Of a stretch of 64,000 nt of DNA, positions 17,705 to 26,723 are shown piece by piece. The stretch's first letter is position 1; every line of letters begins with the position of its first letter. Position numbers and translations under genes: made by a program. Origin of the DNA: Microbacter sp049976245 (GTDB lineage: Bacteria > Bacteroidota > Bacteroidia > Bacteroidales > Paludibacteraceae). A model generated the notes under the pieces. It was not told the DNA's origin and did not search any database. It saw only the letters and a program-made list of their open reading frames with translations. Location: NCBI GenBank assembly GCA_049976245.1, contig JBMFIQ010000010.1, positions 1 to 64,000 on the forward strand, read 5' to 3'.

Positions 17705-18463
17705 ATGATCAACGTTTTAAATCTCACTAAGACATTTGAAAACAAGCATGTACTCAAAAATATTTCTGCCGATTTTTACCCGGGAAAAACCAATCTGATC
17801 ATCGGAAAAAGTGGTTCAGGAAAAACCGTTATGTTGAAATGCATTGTGGGATTGTACAACATTGATTCAGGAAAAATTCTCTACAACGAAAAAAACTTAC
17901 CGGAAATGAATCCCGATGAAGTGAAAAAGTTGCGTCAGCAAGTTGGCATGCTTTTTCAGGGTTCTGCCCTTTTTGACTCAGTTTCAGTGCTTGAAAATGT
18001 ACTTTTCCCGCTCCAAATGTTTTCGTCGATGAGCAAAAAAGAACAACTCAAACGAGCCGAACATTGCCTGACACGCGTTGATATTGATCGTCAGGCATTT
18101 TCGTTGAATCCTGACGAAATTAGCGGAGGCATGCAAAAACGGGTTGCCATTGCCAGAGCCATCGTTCTGAATCCGTTGTATCTGTTTTGCGACGAACCCA
18201 ACTCAGGACTTGATCCTTCCACATCACTGCTGATTGATCAATTAATTCACGAAATTACCGTGGAGTACAACATGACCACCATTATTAACACGCACGACAT
18301 GAACTCGGTCATGAAAATTGGCGAAAATGTCATTTTCATTGACAACGGCGAAAAAGGATGGCAGGGAGCCAATACGGAGATCCTCCATTCGGGCAATGAA
18401 AGTTTAAACAATTTCATTTCTGCCACACAATACAAAGTAAATTCCAACATCTCCACAAAATAA
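17705..18463 (+). CDS. ABC transporter ATP-binding protein, MlaF-like
   Basis: This 252-residue ATPase has Walker A GKSGSGKT (about residue 37), the MlaF-typical GMLFQGSALFDSVSV segment, signature ISGGMQKRVAIARA and Walker B LFCDEPNSGLDP. It resembles ATPases of Mla-type lipid transport systems, which move phospholipids between the inner and outer membranes. The usual permease (mlaE) and MCE-protein partners are not adjacent, so the partner must be encoded elsewhere. It follows lpdA by 105 bases. Confidence 0.85.
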   Translation: MINVLNLTKTFENKHVLKNISADFYPGKTNLIIGKSGSGKTVMLKCIVGLYNIDSGKILYNEKNLPEMNPDEVKKLRQQVGMLFQGSALFDSVSVLENVLFPLQMFSSMSKKEQLKRAEHCLTRVDIDRQAFSLNPDEISGGMQKRVAIARAIVLNPLYLFCDEPNSGLDPSTSLLIDQLIHEITVEYNMTTIINTHDMNSVMKIGENVIFIDNGEKGWQGANTEILHSGNESLNNFISATQYKVNSNISTK

Positions 18464-18866
18464 ATTAAAGGGCAATTGGTTGATTATCTTTATGATGATT
18501 CTTGCCAACTATATTTTGTTCAACTTATTCGAGCACTTCTTGTTTCTTTTCAGCAACAACAAACTCACGGGGAAAATCTTGCATTCAAGAACATTCAGGT
18601 TCATCCAGAAAGCCGTATCGGCTTTCTGTCAAACCTTTCTGCCGCCTTGTAAAAACACAAAACAGATCAGAAGAAGTTAATAAATAAAAATCACTCTCTT
18701 GCAAGGTCAAAGCTCCAATAAAATATCGTACTTTTGCAAAAAATAAAAAAAGATCGTTTTAATTTGCTATTGATTTGATAAACAATACATAACAAACATC
18801 TTCGTTTCTTTGGACGCATCTTTTTTTTGATTTTATACAGCGAATAAAAGCATTGCACAACTCCAC
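18464..18866 (+). other. Intergenic region before the Ehr-like operon, with hairpin and -7 box
   Basis: A perfect hairpin AGAAAGCCG-TAT-CGGCTTTCT at 18608-18628 may end the upstream transcript, although no T run follows. TACTTTTG at 18729-18736 fits the Bacteroidota -7 box and would give a leader of about 130 bases for the operon. A small frame at 18480-18680 has no recognisable features and I do not call it. Confidence 0.45.
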
Positions 18867-20894
18867 ATGAATCTCATTACCTTTTTTTTGATCCTTGTTT
18901 TGGTTCCCGTGATCATGATTCCTTTCGCTAATGAAAAGAATCAACGCATCATACTTTTAACATCTGAGTTTTTCCTTTTTCTTTTCACCGGTTATTACGC
19001 CATTGAAGCCTTACTGGGGAATCAAATCATCCTGCAAATGGTTGGTTTGCCCGTGACAGGAACGCTTTCCGTTGTGTTGGATCCGTTGGCTGCATGGTTT
19101 ATGCTCATCATCAATTTCACTTTCCTTACAGGAGCGCTTTACGGCAGCCAATACATGAAAAGTTACGGTGGAAGAAAAAACGCATTATCCATCCATTGGA
19201 TCAGTTATGTATTGACTCATGCCGGTTTGTTGGCTGTATGTGTGGTACAAAACATGCTTTTATTTTTAGTGGTTTGGGAAATCATGGCCATCGGCTCATT
19301 TTTCCTGGTCATTTTTGAAAGCGAAAAATCGAAAACCCTGAAAGCCGGAATGAATTATTTAATCCAATCACACATTGGCATTTTATTCTTAATGATTGCT
19401 TTTGGCTGGGTTTATGCCGAAACATCTTCTTTCTCTTTTGATGCCATCAAAACCTTTGGACAACATGGCTCCACCATTCAAAATATCAGTTTGATGTTAC
19501 TGTTATTCAGTGGATTTGCCTTTAAAGCCGGTTTTGTTCCATTTCACACGTGGTTGCCTCATGCACATCCGGCTGCACCGGCTCATGTTTCGGGTGTTAT
19601 GTCTGGCGTTCTGATTAAAATCGGCATTTACGGCATATTGCGAATGCTGTTACTTTTGCCGGAAGCCTCACTTTTAATGGGCATTTTCATTCTCATCATA
19701 TCTTTGATCACAGGCATTTATGGGGTGATGTTGGCCATTGTGCAACACAATTTGAAAACCTTGCTCGCCTATCACAGCATTGAAAACATCGGAATTATCG
19801 GCATAGGAATGGGAGTTGGCAGCATCGGTATTGGAATTAACAGTTTTCCTTTAGCAGTTTTAGGTTTTGCCGGTGCATTGCTGCATACGCTGAATCATTC
19901 GTTGTTTAAATCATTGCTTTTTTTCGGAGCCGGTAACGTATATCAAGCCACACATACGGTCAACATTGAATCATTCGGCGGTTTAATAAAAAAAATGCCC
20001 CAAACGGCCTTCTTATTTCTCATTGCATCATTAGCCATTAGCGGGTTGCCTCCTTTTAACGGATTTGTATCTGAATTTCTGATTTATTCGGGATTGATCA
20101 ATGGCATGATTCACGGATGGTTTTTCTATATTTTGCTTTTAGCCATCTCCATTTTAAGTCTTTCATTAATCGGCGGTTTAGCCATTCTTTGTTTCACAAA
20201 AGCATTTGGAACTATCTTTTTAGGATCGCCCCGGCACCCTTTTCAACACGAACCATCAGAACGATCGATAACCACGTTAATTCCCATGTATGCCATCGTT
20301 GCGTTGATTGTAGCCATTGGGATTTTCCCATCAGTGTTTGTCAACGCTTTGTGGCTGCCGGTGCAGCAATTTGTGGGCGTCGTACCTATACCAATCAACG
20401 GCTCAATAACCTCATCGCTTGAGGTTGTTCAACATGTGGGCATTGCCTCACTACTGTTTATGGCCATCGTTGGAATCATCTGGTTGATTCGATCGCGGTG
20501 GACAAAAAAAGCGGTCGTCAATACGGGAGAAACATGGGGTTGCGGATATGAAGCTCCCAATGCAAAAATGCAATACACGGCAAGTTCGTTTGTCAGGAGT
20601 TATAGAAAGTTGGCTGAGCCGATTTTGCAGTTTCATAAAAAGAAAAAAGAGATCAACGGCATCTTTCCGGAAGAAATTTATCAATCAACCCATGCGCTCG
20701 ACCGAATAGAAACAGCATTGATTCATCGTCCGATCAAATGGATGCGATATGCCATGAACCGTTTTTCGTTCTTACAAAACGGAAGTTTGCAATTTTACAT
20801 TTTATACGGACTGATTTTTATTGCTTTGCTGATTGCTATTCCGTTTTTTAGTTCCCTGTATCAATTTTTAATTCATTTCTTCAATCCCTTTTGA
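18867..20894 (+). CDS. hyfB: Ehr/hydrogenase-4-like proton-translocating subunit (HyfB/NuoL-type)
   Basis: This is a 675-residue antiporter-like membrane subunit of a complex I-related machine. The residues used for proton transfer in the family are present: a membrane Glu in VVWEIMA (E138), Lys in FAFKAGFVPFHTWLP (K220), Lys in LIKIGIYG (K251) and Lys in LNHSLFKSLLFF (K348). The C-terminal signature GETWGCGYEAPNAKMQYTAS is the HyfB/HycC-type ending and separates it from NuoL. It is first of a six-gene operon. Proton pumping is inferred. The symbol marks homology only, since the complex is not expected to be a hydrogenase. Confidence 0.85.
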   Translation: MNLITFFLILVLVPVIMIPFANEKNQRIILLTSEFFLFLFTGYYAIEALLGNQIILQMVGLPVTGTLSVVLDPLAAWFMLIINFTFLTGALYGSQYMKSYGGRKNALSIHWISYVLTHAGLLAVCVVQNMLLFLVVWEIMAIGSFFLVIFESEKSKTLKAGMNYLIQSHIGILFLMIAFGWVYAETSSFSFDAIKTFGQHGSTIQNISLMLLLFSGFAFKAGFVPFHTWLPHAHPAAPAHVSGVMSGVLIKIGIYGILRMLLLLPEASLLMGIFILIISLITGIYGVMLAIVQHNLKTLLAYHSIENIGIIGIGMGVGSIGIGINSFPLAVLGFAGALLHTLNHSLFKSLLFFGAGNVYQATHTVNIESFGGLIKKMPQTAFLFLIASLAISGLPPFNGFVSEFLIYSGLINGMIHGWFFYILLLAISILSLSLIGGLAILCFTKAFGTIFLGSPRHPFQHEPSERSITTLIPMYAIVALIVAIGIFPSVFVNALWLPVQQFVGVVPIPINGSITSSLEVVQHVGIASLLFMAIVGIIWLIRSRWTKKAVVNTGETWGCGYEAPNAKMQYTASSFVRSYRKLAEPILQFHKKKKEINGIFPEEIYQSTHALDRIETALIHRPIKWMRYAMNRFSFLQNGSLQFYILYGLIFIALLIAIPFFSSLYQFLIHFFNPF

Positions 20895-20895
20895 T

Positions 20896-21804
20896 ATGGT
20901 TAGTCTGACAGTCATGATCGTCGCCAGTTTTTTCATTTCGGGTATCATTGTCCGAACCAAAAGCATGGCATCAGGACGAAAAGGGCCCGGCATCATGCAG
21001 CCGATGAAAGACATCGTGAAATTGTTCCGAAAGGGATCCGTGTACAGTACCACATCCAGTTGGATATTTAAAATTGCCCCAACGATTTACATATCGTCGT
21101 TGTTGATGGCCATGACTTTTCTGCCGATTGGATCGAGCAAAGGGTTATTTGCATTCAATGGCGATTTTGTCTTTTTTGCCTACGTTTTAGCCACAGGCAA
21201 ATTTTTCAGCATCATTGCCGCCTTGGATACCGGGAGCAGTTTTGAAGGAATGGGAGCCAGCCGGGAAGCTCTTTTTTCAATGTTGGCCGAGCCTGCATTT
21301 TTCATTTTAATGGGATCGCTGGGGTTACTTTCGGGTTACAGCTCGTTTGAATCCATTTTTCAAACCATGCATTACGGATCAACCATCAGTTATGCGCTGG
21401 CATTTATTGCCACTTTCATTTTATTGATGTTGGCCATGATCGAAAACAGCCGCATGCCCATTGATGATCCCAAAACCCATTTGGAATTGACCATGATTCA
21501 TGAAGTGATGATTTTGGACAACAGCGGTTTTGATTTAGGATTGATCATGTTGGGATCCAACTTCAAATTCATCATTTACGGGACATTGATTGCCAATCTG
21601 TTTATGGGAAGCATGCCTCTTTATGATACCATTCCATTGTTTTTCCTCATTCAGGCAGTTTATGGCGTTTTGATCGGCATCATTGAATCTTTTATGGCGC
21701 GTTATCGAATGACTCAAAACGCACAATTTATACTCATTCTCTCATCACTGTCTCTGTTGATGATGTTTGGAGTCATCATGTTGTTGAACAAAATTAATTT
21801 ATAA
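20896..21804 (+). CDS. hyfC: Ehr/hydrogenase-4-like membrane subunit (HyfC/NuoH-type)
   Basis: This 302-residue membrane protein corresponds to HyfC/HycD and is homologous to NuoH, which links the membrane arm to the peripheral arm. Family segments include GRKGPGIMQPMKDIVKLFRK near the N-terminus and the acidic stretch MIENSRMPIDDPKTHLELTMIHE near residues 178-200. It starts 1 base after the HyfB stop codon, consistent with translational coupling. Compare the true NuoH at 28869. Confidence 0.85.
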   Translation: MVSLTVMIVASFFISGIIVRTKSMASGRKGPGIMQPMKDIVKLFRKGSVYSTTSSWIFKIAPTIYISSLLMAMTFLPIGSSKGLFAFNGDFVFFAYVLATGKFFSIIAALDTGSSFEGMGASREALFSMLAEPAFFILMGSLGLLSGYSSFESIFQTMHYGSTISYALAFIATFILLMLAMIENSRMPIDDPKTHLELTMIHEVMILDNSGFDLGLIMLGSNFKFIIYGTLIANLFMGSMPLYDTIPLFFLIQAVYGVLIGIIESFMARYRMTQNAQFILILSSLSLLMMFGVIMLLNKINL

Positions 21805-21809
21805 AACAA

Positions 21810-22439
21810 ATGACCACCATTTTATTGATCATATTTATCATCTCGCTGCTCTATTTTTCGATAGCCAATCGATTGATGACTTATGTGAAAATTTTAGTCA
21901 TTCAGGGCATCTTACTTTTTGGTGTAGCGTTGATTGAATTGATTGAAATCAATCTGATCAATTTGCTTTTTATTTTATTTGAAACAATCATCGTCAAAGC
22001 CGTTGCCATTCCACTTTTTATGCAATACATCATTAAAAAGAACAAAATTACGCGGGAAGCCGAGCCCTATGTTCCCTATTTTGTTTCGTTGATTGTGGTC
22101 AGTTTTATTGTGGTAATCACCTTTTTGATTGCCAATTACATTCATGACATTTATCTGAATAAAATCTATTTTATTGCAGCCCTATCGGCTCTTTTTAGCG
22201 GACTTTATTTTATCAGTACACGTCGAAAAATCATTACACACGTCATTTGTTATGTGTTGATCGAAAATGGCGTGTTCATTTTGTCGTTGGCAGTAGGTCA
22301 CAACATGCCGATGTTGGTTAATTTGGGCATTCTTTTGGACGTTTTTGTCAGTGTCTTTTTGTTGGGTATTTTTGTCAATAAGGTTGGCGACGTGATCAAC
22401 GAAGGCGACGTAACGCAATTGAGCAACATCAAAGATTAA
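21810..22439 (+). CDS. hyfE: Ehr/hydrogenase-4-like membrane subunit (HyfE-type)
   Basis: This 209-residue, very hydrophobic protein has about six or seven predicted membrane segments and the HyfE pattern, in which a NuoK-like part carries conserved acidic residues (ALIELIEINLINLLFILFETIIVKA). The position between HyfC and HyfF matches hydrogenase-4 type operons. There are 5 bases between its start and the preceding stop codon. Confidence 0.8.
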   Translation: MTTILLIIFIISLLYFSIANRLMTYVKILVIQGILLFGVALIELIEINLINLLFILFETIIVKAVAIPLFMQYIIKKNKITREAEPYVPYFVSLIVVSFIVVITFLIANYIHDIYLNKIYFIAALSALFSGLYFISTRRKIITHVICYVLIENGVFILSLAVGHNMPMLVNLGILLDVFVSVFLLGIFVNKVGDVINEGDVTQLSNIKD

Positions 22440-22450
22440 ACGTTAACTCA

Positions 22451-23878
22451 ATGATTATCTATTATTTAATTGGTTCACTTTTGATTTCAACCGGATTGTT
22501 TTTCAATCGAAGAACAGCCGTGAATACCTTGTTGGTGTGGCTTTTCATTGCGTTACAAATTGGGTTTACCGTTGTTTCCTTTCTCCATCAAAACACGGAA
22601 GAAGCCGGCTATTTTGCTCCCGATGCATTGTCACTCTTAATGACAGTCACCTTGACCATCATTGCCATACCCACTTTGTTGCATCGATACGATTATATTT
22701 ACGGAGAAAACGATTCTCCCGGGCAACGGGGATTGTATTTCGGATCGATGGTCATTTTCATGATGGCGCTCACGGCCGGCTATATGGCTTCTCACATTGC
22801 CGTGACGTGGATTTTTGTGGAAATAACCACATTGAGCGCTTCCGCATTGATTTTTCATCGTCGAAATGCCGGTTCCATTGAAGCCACCTGGAAATATATT
22901 TTTGTCAGTTCCATAAGTTTGGTTTTTGTTTTTATTGGCATTTTGTTGTTAAGTCTTTCATTGGGAAATCAATATCAAAGTGGCATGCAATACGTTACAC
23001 TCAACCGTTTGGCTTCTTCACTTTCTCCATTCTGGCTCAAGATATCCTTTATTTTTGTCTTTGTCGGTTACACGGCCAAACTTGGATTGGTGCCAATGTA
23101 CACAGCCGGCATAGACGCTAAGGACAAAGCGCCGACACCACCTGCTGCTCTGCTCTCGAGTGTTTTGATGAATTTAGGATTTGTCGGCATCTTTCGCATG
23201 TACGTGATCACCGCTCACAGCGCCATTCACGATTGGGTAAACCACATCATCATGATCACTGCATTGCTCTCTGTTTTTGTTGCTGCCGTATACATGTTGA
23301 AAGTCAAAAATGTGAAACGCATGTTGGCCTATTCGAGCATTGAGCACATGGGAATTGTGATGATTGGCATTGCCGTTGGTGGAATAGGATATTATGCTGC
23401 CATTCTGCAACTTATACTTCATTCATTTGTAAAGTCTTCTCTTTTTTTACAGGTTGGACATCTTTACAAAACTTTCAAAACAAAAGAGATTTATTCCATT
23501 GGTAATTATTTCAAATACAATCCGTCAGGGGCGATCTTTTTATTGCTGGCTTTTTTAGGCATTGCCGCCATTCCGCCTTCAGGACTTTTCGTCAGTGAAT
23601 TTTATTTGGTCATTGCGTTGATTCAACAACAATATTGGCTCATTCTGTTAATTCTGCTGCTGTTATTGACCATTATTTTATGGGCGTTTGGGAAAAACAT
23701 TTTTAAAATGCTGTTCGTACCGGTTGAGCATTTTACCGCTCCGTTGAACCGAAGAAATGACCGATTCGAAATCGTTTCACAATACGTGCTATTGTCCTTG
23801 ATTGTCTATTTAGGATTTTTTCCGCCAGCAGGATTTGTTTCGCTGATACAGACGGTCATTCATTCTATAAGCTATTGA
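22451..23878 (+). CDS. hyfF: Ehr/hydrogenase-4-like antiporter subunit (HyfF/NuoN-type)
   Basis: This is a second antiporter-like subunit of 475 residues. The membrane Glu lies in WIFVEITTLSASA, a Lys in YTAKLGLVPMYTAGIDAKDKAPTPPAA, and a Lys in LILHSFVKSSLFLQVGHLYK. The GIDAKDKAPTPPAALLSS segment is typical of HyfF and separates it from NuoM or NuoN. The complex therefore has two antiporter-like proton channels, against three (NuoL, M, N) in the adjacent complex I. Confidence 0.85.
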   Translation: MIIYYLIGSLLISTGLFFNRRTAVNTLLVWLFIALQIGFTVVSFLHQNTEEAGYFAPDALSLLMTVTLTIIAIPTLLHRYDYIYGENDSPGQRGLYFGSMVIFMMALTAGYMASHIAVTWIFVEITTLSASALIFHRRNAGSIEATWKYIFVSSISLVFVFIGILLLSLSLGNQYQSGMQYVTLNRLASSLSPFWLKISFIFVFVGYTAKLGLVPMYTAGIDAKDKAPTPPAALLSSVLMNLGFVGIFRMYVITAHSAIHDWVNHIIMITALLSVFVAAVYMLKVKNVKRMLAYSSIEHMGIVMIGIAVGGIGYYAAILQLILHSFVKSSLFLQVGHLYKTFKTKEIYSIGNYFKYNPSGAIFLLLAFLGIAAIPPSGLFVSEFYLVIALIQQQYWLILLILLLLLTIILWAFGKNIFKMLFVPVEHFTAPLNRRNDRFEIVSQYVLLSLIVYLGFFPPAGFVSLIQTVIHSISY

Positions 23879-23879
23879 T

Positions 23880-25379
23880 ATGCAAGCTATTATAATAAAG
23901 AATTATCAAAGAATCCCGTACGATTCCATTCCCATTCTTTCGTACGATCTTTTCAAAACCGAGATTTTAGACACATTGATGCATGATGAATCATCACACT
24001 GCATCAACTATTTTGGAGTTGCTCAAGAAAAATCGATTCGACTCATTTGCTGCATTGCCAACGACACCACGCATTCCATAGCGGTCGTTTCAACGGTCGT
24101 TTCACCGTCAAACACGCTTGATTCGCTCACTGCTCAACGACTTGAATTTCACATTTTTGAACGAGAAATTCACGAACAATTCGGAATTAATTTTGCCGAT
24201 CACCCATGGCTCAAACCGGTTCGTTATTCGTTCAATCGACATCAATCCAATGAAATCATTGCCAATTATCCTTTTTATAGCGTTGACAGTGAAGAATTTC
24301 ACGAAGTAGGCGTTGGTCCCATTCACGCCGGGATTATCGAACCGGGTCATTTTCGATTTATTTGCAACGGAGAAAAAATTGTTCATCTTGAGATTCAATT
24401 AGGATATCAACATCGAGGCATTGAATCATTGTTTTTAAGCAAAAAATCGCTGTTGCAACGATCGGTTTTGTCCGAAAACATTGCCGGCGATACCGTTATT
24501 GGCCATGCAAGCACTTTTGCACGGGTTTGGGAAAGCCTCAGTGAGCAAGCCATTCCACCTTCCATTCAAAAAGAACGCACCATTGCCTTGGAGCACGAAC
24601 GCATAGCCATCCATACCGGTGATCTTAGTGCTATGTGCACCGATTTGGCGTATCAATTGGGAAGCGCCGTTTTTGGACGATTGCGAACTCCAATCATCAA
24701 TTTCTTTCAGGAATGGGCCGGAAACCGATTTGCTAAAGGATTGATTCGTCCGGAAAAAACAAATTTCCCGTTCACGAGGCAAACAGCAGAACGTTGGACG
24801 CAAGTTATTGATGCTTTTGAACCTGATTTTTTAGAAATGTACGATAAACTGTCCGATCTTCCTTCGGCGCTGTCGAGAATGGAAAAAACGAGCATTGTGA
24901 CCGCTCAAACGGCAAAAAAAATTGGTATGGTGGGTATGAGTGCCCGTGCCAGCGGGGTGAAACGCGACATTCGCAGTTCTCATCCCGAAGGTTGGAGCTC
25001 AATGCCACATCAACCCATTATTAAAAAACACGGGGATGTTTTTTCGAGGATACAAATTCGAAAAGAAGAAGTAGTACAATCCATAGGCTACATTCGACAA
25101 TGGATCAATGAAATGGACTATGATCCATCAGCAATGAATATGCCTGCAAAAGAAGCACTTCCTAATTCGTTTGTCATTGGACTTACCGAAGGATGGCGTG
25201 GCGAAATATGCCATTGTGCCATAACGAATCAACAAGGTGAATTAATCCTTTACAAAATCAAAGATCCATCCCTTCATAATTGGCTTGCATTGGCTTTAGC
25301 AGTAAGAAACAACGAAATTTCGGATTTCCCGATCTGCAACAAAAGTTTTGATTTATCCTACTGCGGGCACGATTTGTAA
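23880..25379 (+). CDS. hyfG: Ehr-like large subunit (HyfG/HycE-type) lacking NiFe-binding cysteines
   Basis: This 499-residue protein fuses a NuoC-like domain (about 1-125, FEREIHEQFGINFADHPWLKPVRY) to a NuoD/hydrogenase large-subunit-like domain (GYQHRGIESLF near 175-185). In hydrogenases two Cys pairs hold the NiFe centre. Here the first pair is replaced (LSENIAGDTVIGHA, residues 197-210) and the C-terminal site reads SFDLSYCGHDL, with one Cys and no DPCxxC. It therefore cannot bind a standard NiFe site. This fits Ehr complexes (energy-converting hydrogenase-related). The substrate is unknown. It starts 1 base after the hyfF stop codon. Confidence 0.85.
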   Translation: MQAIIIKNYQRIPYDSIPILSYDLFKTEILDTLMHDESSHCINYFGVAQEKSIRLICCIANDTTHSIAVVSTVVSPSNTLDSLTAQRLEFHIFEREIHEQFGINFADHPWLKPVRYSFNRHQSNEIIANYPFYSVDSEEFHEVGVGPIHAGIIEPGHFRFICNGEKIVHLEIQLGYQHRGIESLFLSKKSLLQRSVLSENIAGDTVIGHASTFARVWESLSEQAIPPSIQKERTIALEHERIAIHTGDLSAMCTDLAYQLGSAVFGRLRTPIINFFQEWAGNRFAKGLIRPEKTNFPFTRQTAERWTQVIDAFEPDFLEMYDKLSDLPSALSRMEKTSIVTAQTAKKIGMVGMSARASGVKRDIRSSHPEGWSSMPHQPIIKKHGDVFSRIQIRKEEVVQSIGYIRQWINEMDYDPSAMNMPAKEALPNSFVIGLTEGWRGEICHCAITNQQGELILYKIKDPSLHNWLALALAVRNNEISDFPICNKSFDLSYCGHDL

Positions 25380-25406
25380 CCATGTGTAACTCAAAAGTCA
25401 ATTACT

Positions 25407-26159
25407 ATGATTCAAACTTTGAAAATTCTTTATCATCAAGGGAAACAATACATTCCGGATGTCATCACGGCTGAAGCCGCAGGCATTTTCAGAGGACGTC
25501 CCATCATCAGCAATGCACACGTTGATGAAGAGCGATTGACGGCTTTATGTCCAACCAATGCCATCGGCAAAGGGCCTGTTTCCATTGATTTAGGACGATG
25601 TCTTTTTTGTGGCGAATGTGCGGTACAATTTCCCGAAAAAATTCATTTCACAAAAGATTTCAACCTTTCATCCAACGATCGAAGCCAACTCATTGTTAAA
25701 GAAGGTGTTGATGGATCCATTCAAATGAATGAAACCCACATTCGTCAAGAAATTCGTTCATTGCTGGGACGTTCCTTGAAATTACGGCAAGTTTCGGCAG
25801 GAGGAGACAACAGTTGCGAGTGGGAATTAAACGCATCAGGAAACGTCAATTTTGACATTGGCCGTTTCGGGATCGAGTTTGTTGCATCGCCACGTCATGC
25901 TGACGGCATTGTAATTACCGGTCCCATCACACAAAACATGGCCGATCCGTTGCAACGATGCTACGATGCCGTTCCCGATCCGAAAATCATCATACTGGCA
26001 GGTGTTGATGCCATCAGTGGTGGTATTTTTAATGGCAGTCCTGCATTAAATCGTTCATTCATTGATAAATATCCTATCGATTTGTACATTCCCGGCAACC
26101 CTGTTCATCCCCTCGCCTTCATCAACGGAATTGTTCACTTTTTGGAAATCAAACCTTAA
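25407..26159 (+). CDS. hyfI: Ehr-like small subunit (HyfI/NuoB-type) with N-terminal ferredoxin half and degenerate proximal-cluster site
   Basis: This 250-residue protein ends the operon. The N-terminal part has exactly four Cys (C48 in ALCPTNAI; C65, C68, C71 in CLFCGEC), enough for one [4Fe-4S] cluster. The NuoB/HycG-like part (about 125-250) keeps the fold motifs GRFGIEFVASPRHAD, DPKIIILAG and VDLYIPG-like DLYIPG. Of the four ligands of the proximal/N2 cluster only C137 remains; the other positions are D134, D201 and N231 (GGDNSCE, GVDAISGG, IPGNPVHP). The neighbouring NuoB has all four, so this is not an alignment trick. Confidence 0.85.
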   Translation: MIQTLKILYHQGKQYIPDVITAEAAGIFRGRPIISNAHVDEERLTALCPTNAIGKGPVSIDLGRCLFCGECAVQFPEKIHFTKDFNLSSNDRSQLIVKEGVDGSIQMNETHIRQEIRSLLGRSLKLRQVSAGGDNSCEWELNASGNVNFDIGRFGIEFVASPRHADGIVITGPITQNMADPLQRCYDAVPDPKIIILAGVDAISGGIFNGSPALNRSFIDKYPIDLYIPGNPVHPLAFINGIVHFLEIKP

Positions 26160-26372
26160 TAAATTGCTATATAAACATGGCATTTTTGAGTATTAAATTT
26201 AAAAAATTCAAATAAGTTGAATTTTTTACGGCACTCCATTTTTCTTTATAACATTGATTGAAAGCATTATATAAAACAATTAAAGATTTTTTTCTACAAT
26301 CTTGGCTCCCTTTAATAGTAAAGAATCATTTAATTGACTAACTTTGCAGTCACAAAAAAAGAATATAAAAAT
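26160..26372 (+). other. Intergenic region between Ehr-like and nuo operons
   Basis: This 213-base gap separates the two operons. It holds TTTATAACATTGATT (26245-26259), the same left arm as the inverted repeat at 15282, with an imperfect right arm. TAACTTTG at 26339-26346 is an exact TAnnTTTG -7 box about 27 bases before the nuoA ATG. The nuo operon therefore appears to have its own promoter. Confidence 0.5.
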
Positions 26373-26723
26373 ATGGGACCAGCCTCACTTATCGTACTGC
26401 TATTCATTGCAATATTTTTTGCCATCGTTGCCGTTTACATTGGCAAAATATTTGGGATATCATCCACAAATCCTGTAAAAAGAGAACCTTACGAATGTGG
26501 TATTGAAACCAAAGGAGAAACTTGGGTTCAATTTCATATCGGTTATTATTTATTTGCCCTTTTATTTTTAGTTTTTGATGTGGAAATTGTCTTTTTATTT
26601 CCATGGGCAACCGTTGTTCGAGAATTAGGCATGGTTGCATTTATTGAAATATTCCTTTTCACCTTGTTCCTGTTTATGGGACTTTTATACGCATATAAAA
26701 AGAAAGCACTCTCATGGATGTAA
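26373..26723 (+). CDS. nuoA: NADH-quinone oxidoreductase subunit A
   Basis: This is a small membrane subunit of complex I, 116 residues from ATG 26373 (MGPASLIVLLFIAIFFAIV). An in-frame ATG at 26334 overlaps the promoter box and is less likely. Family signatures are KREPYECGIETKGETWVQFHIGYY and LLFLVFDVEIVFLFPWA. Three membrane helices are expected. It overlaps nuoB by 10 bases. Confidence 0.93.
   Translation: MGPASLIVLLFIAIFFAIVAVYIGKIFGISSTNPVKREPYECGIETKGETWVQFHIGYYLFALLFLVFDVEIVFLFPWATVVRELGMVAFIEIFLFTLFLFMGLLYAYKKKALSWM

Noticed and set aside
18480..18680. Small overlapping ORFs before the Ehr-like operon
   Set aside because: Two frames are open over the same bases, neither has a family motif, and a hairpin runs through them. 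Most likely non-coding.
23880..26159. A functional NiFe hydrogenase
   Set aside because: The gene order suggests it, but the NiFe cysteines are missing in the large subunit and three of four proximal-cluster ligands in the small subunit. No maturation genes (hyp) are present in the window.
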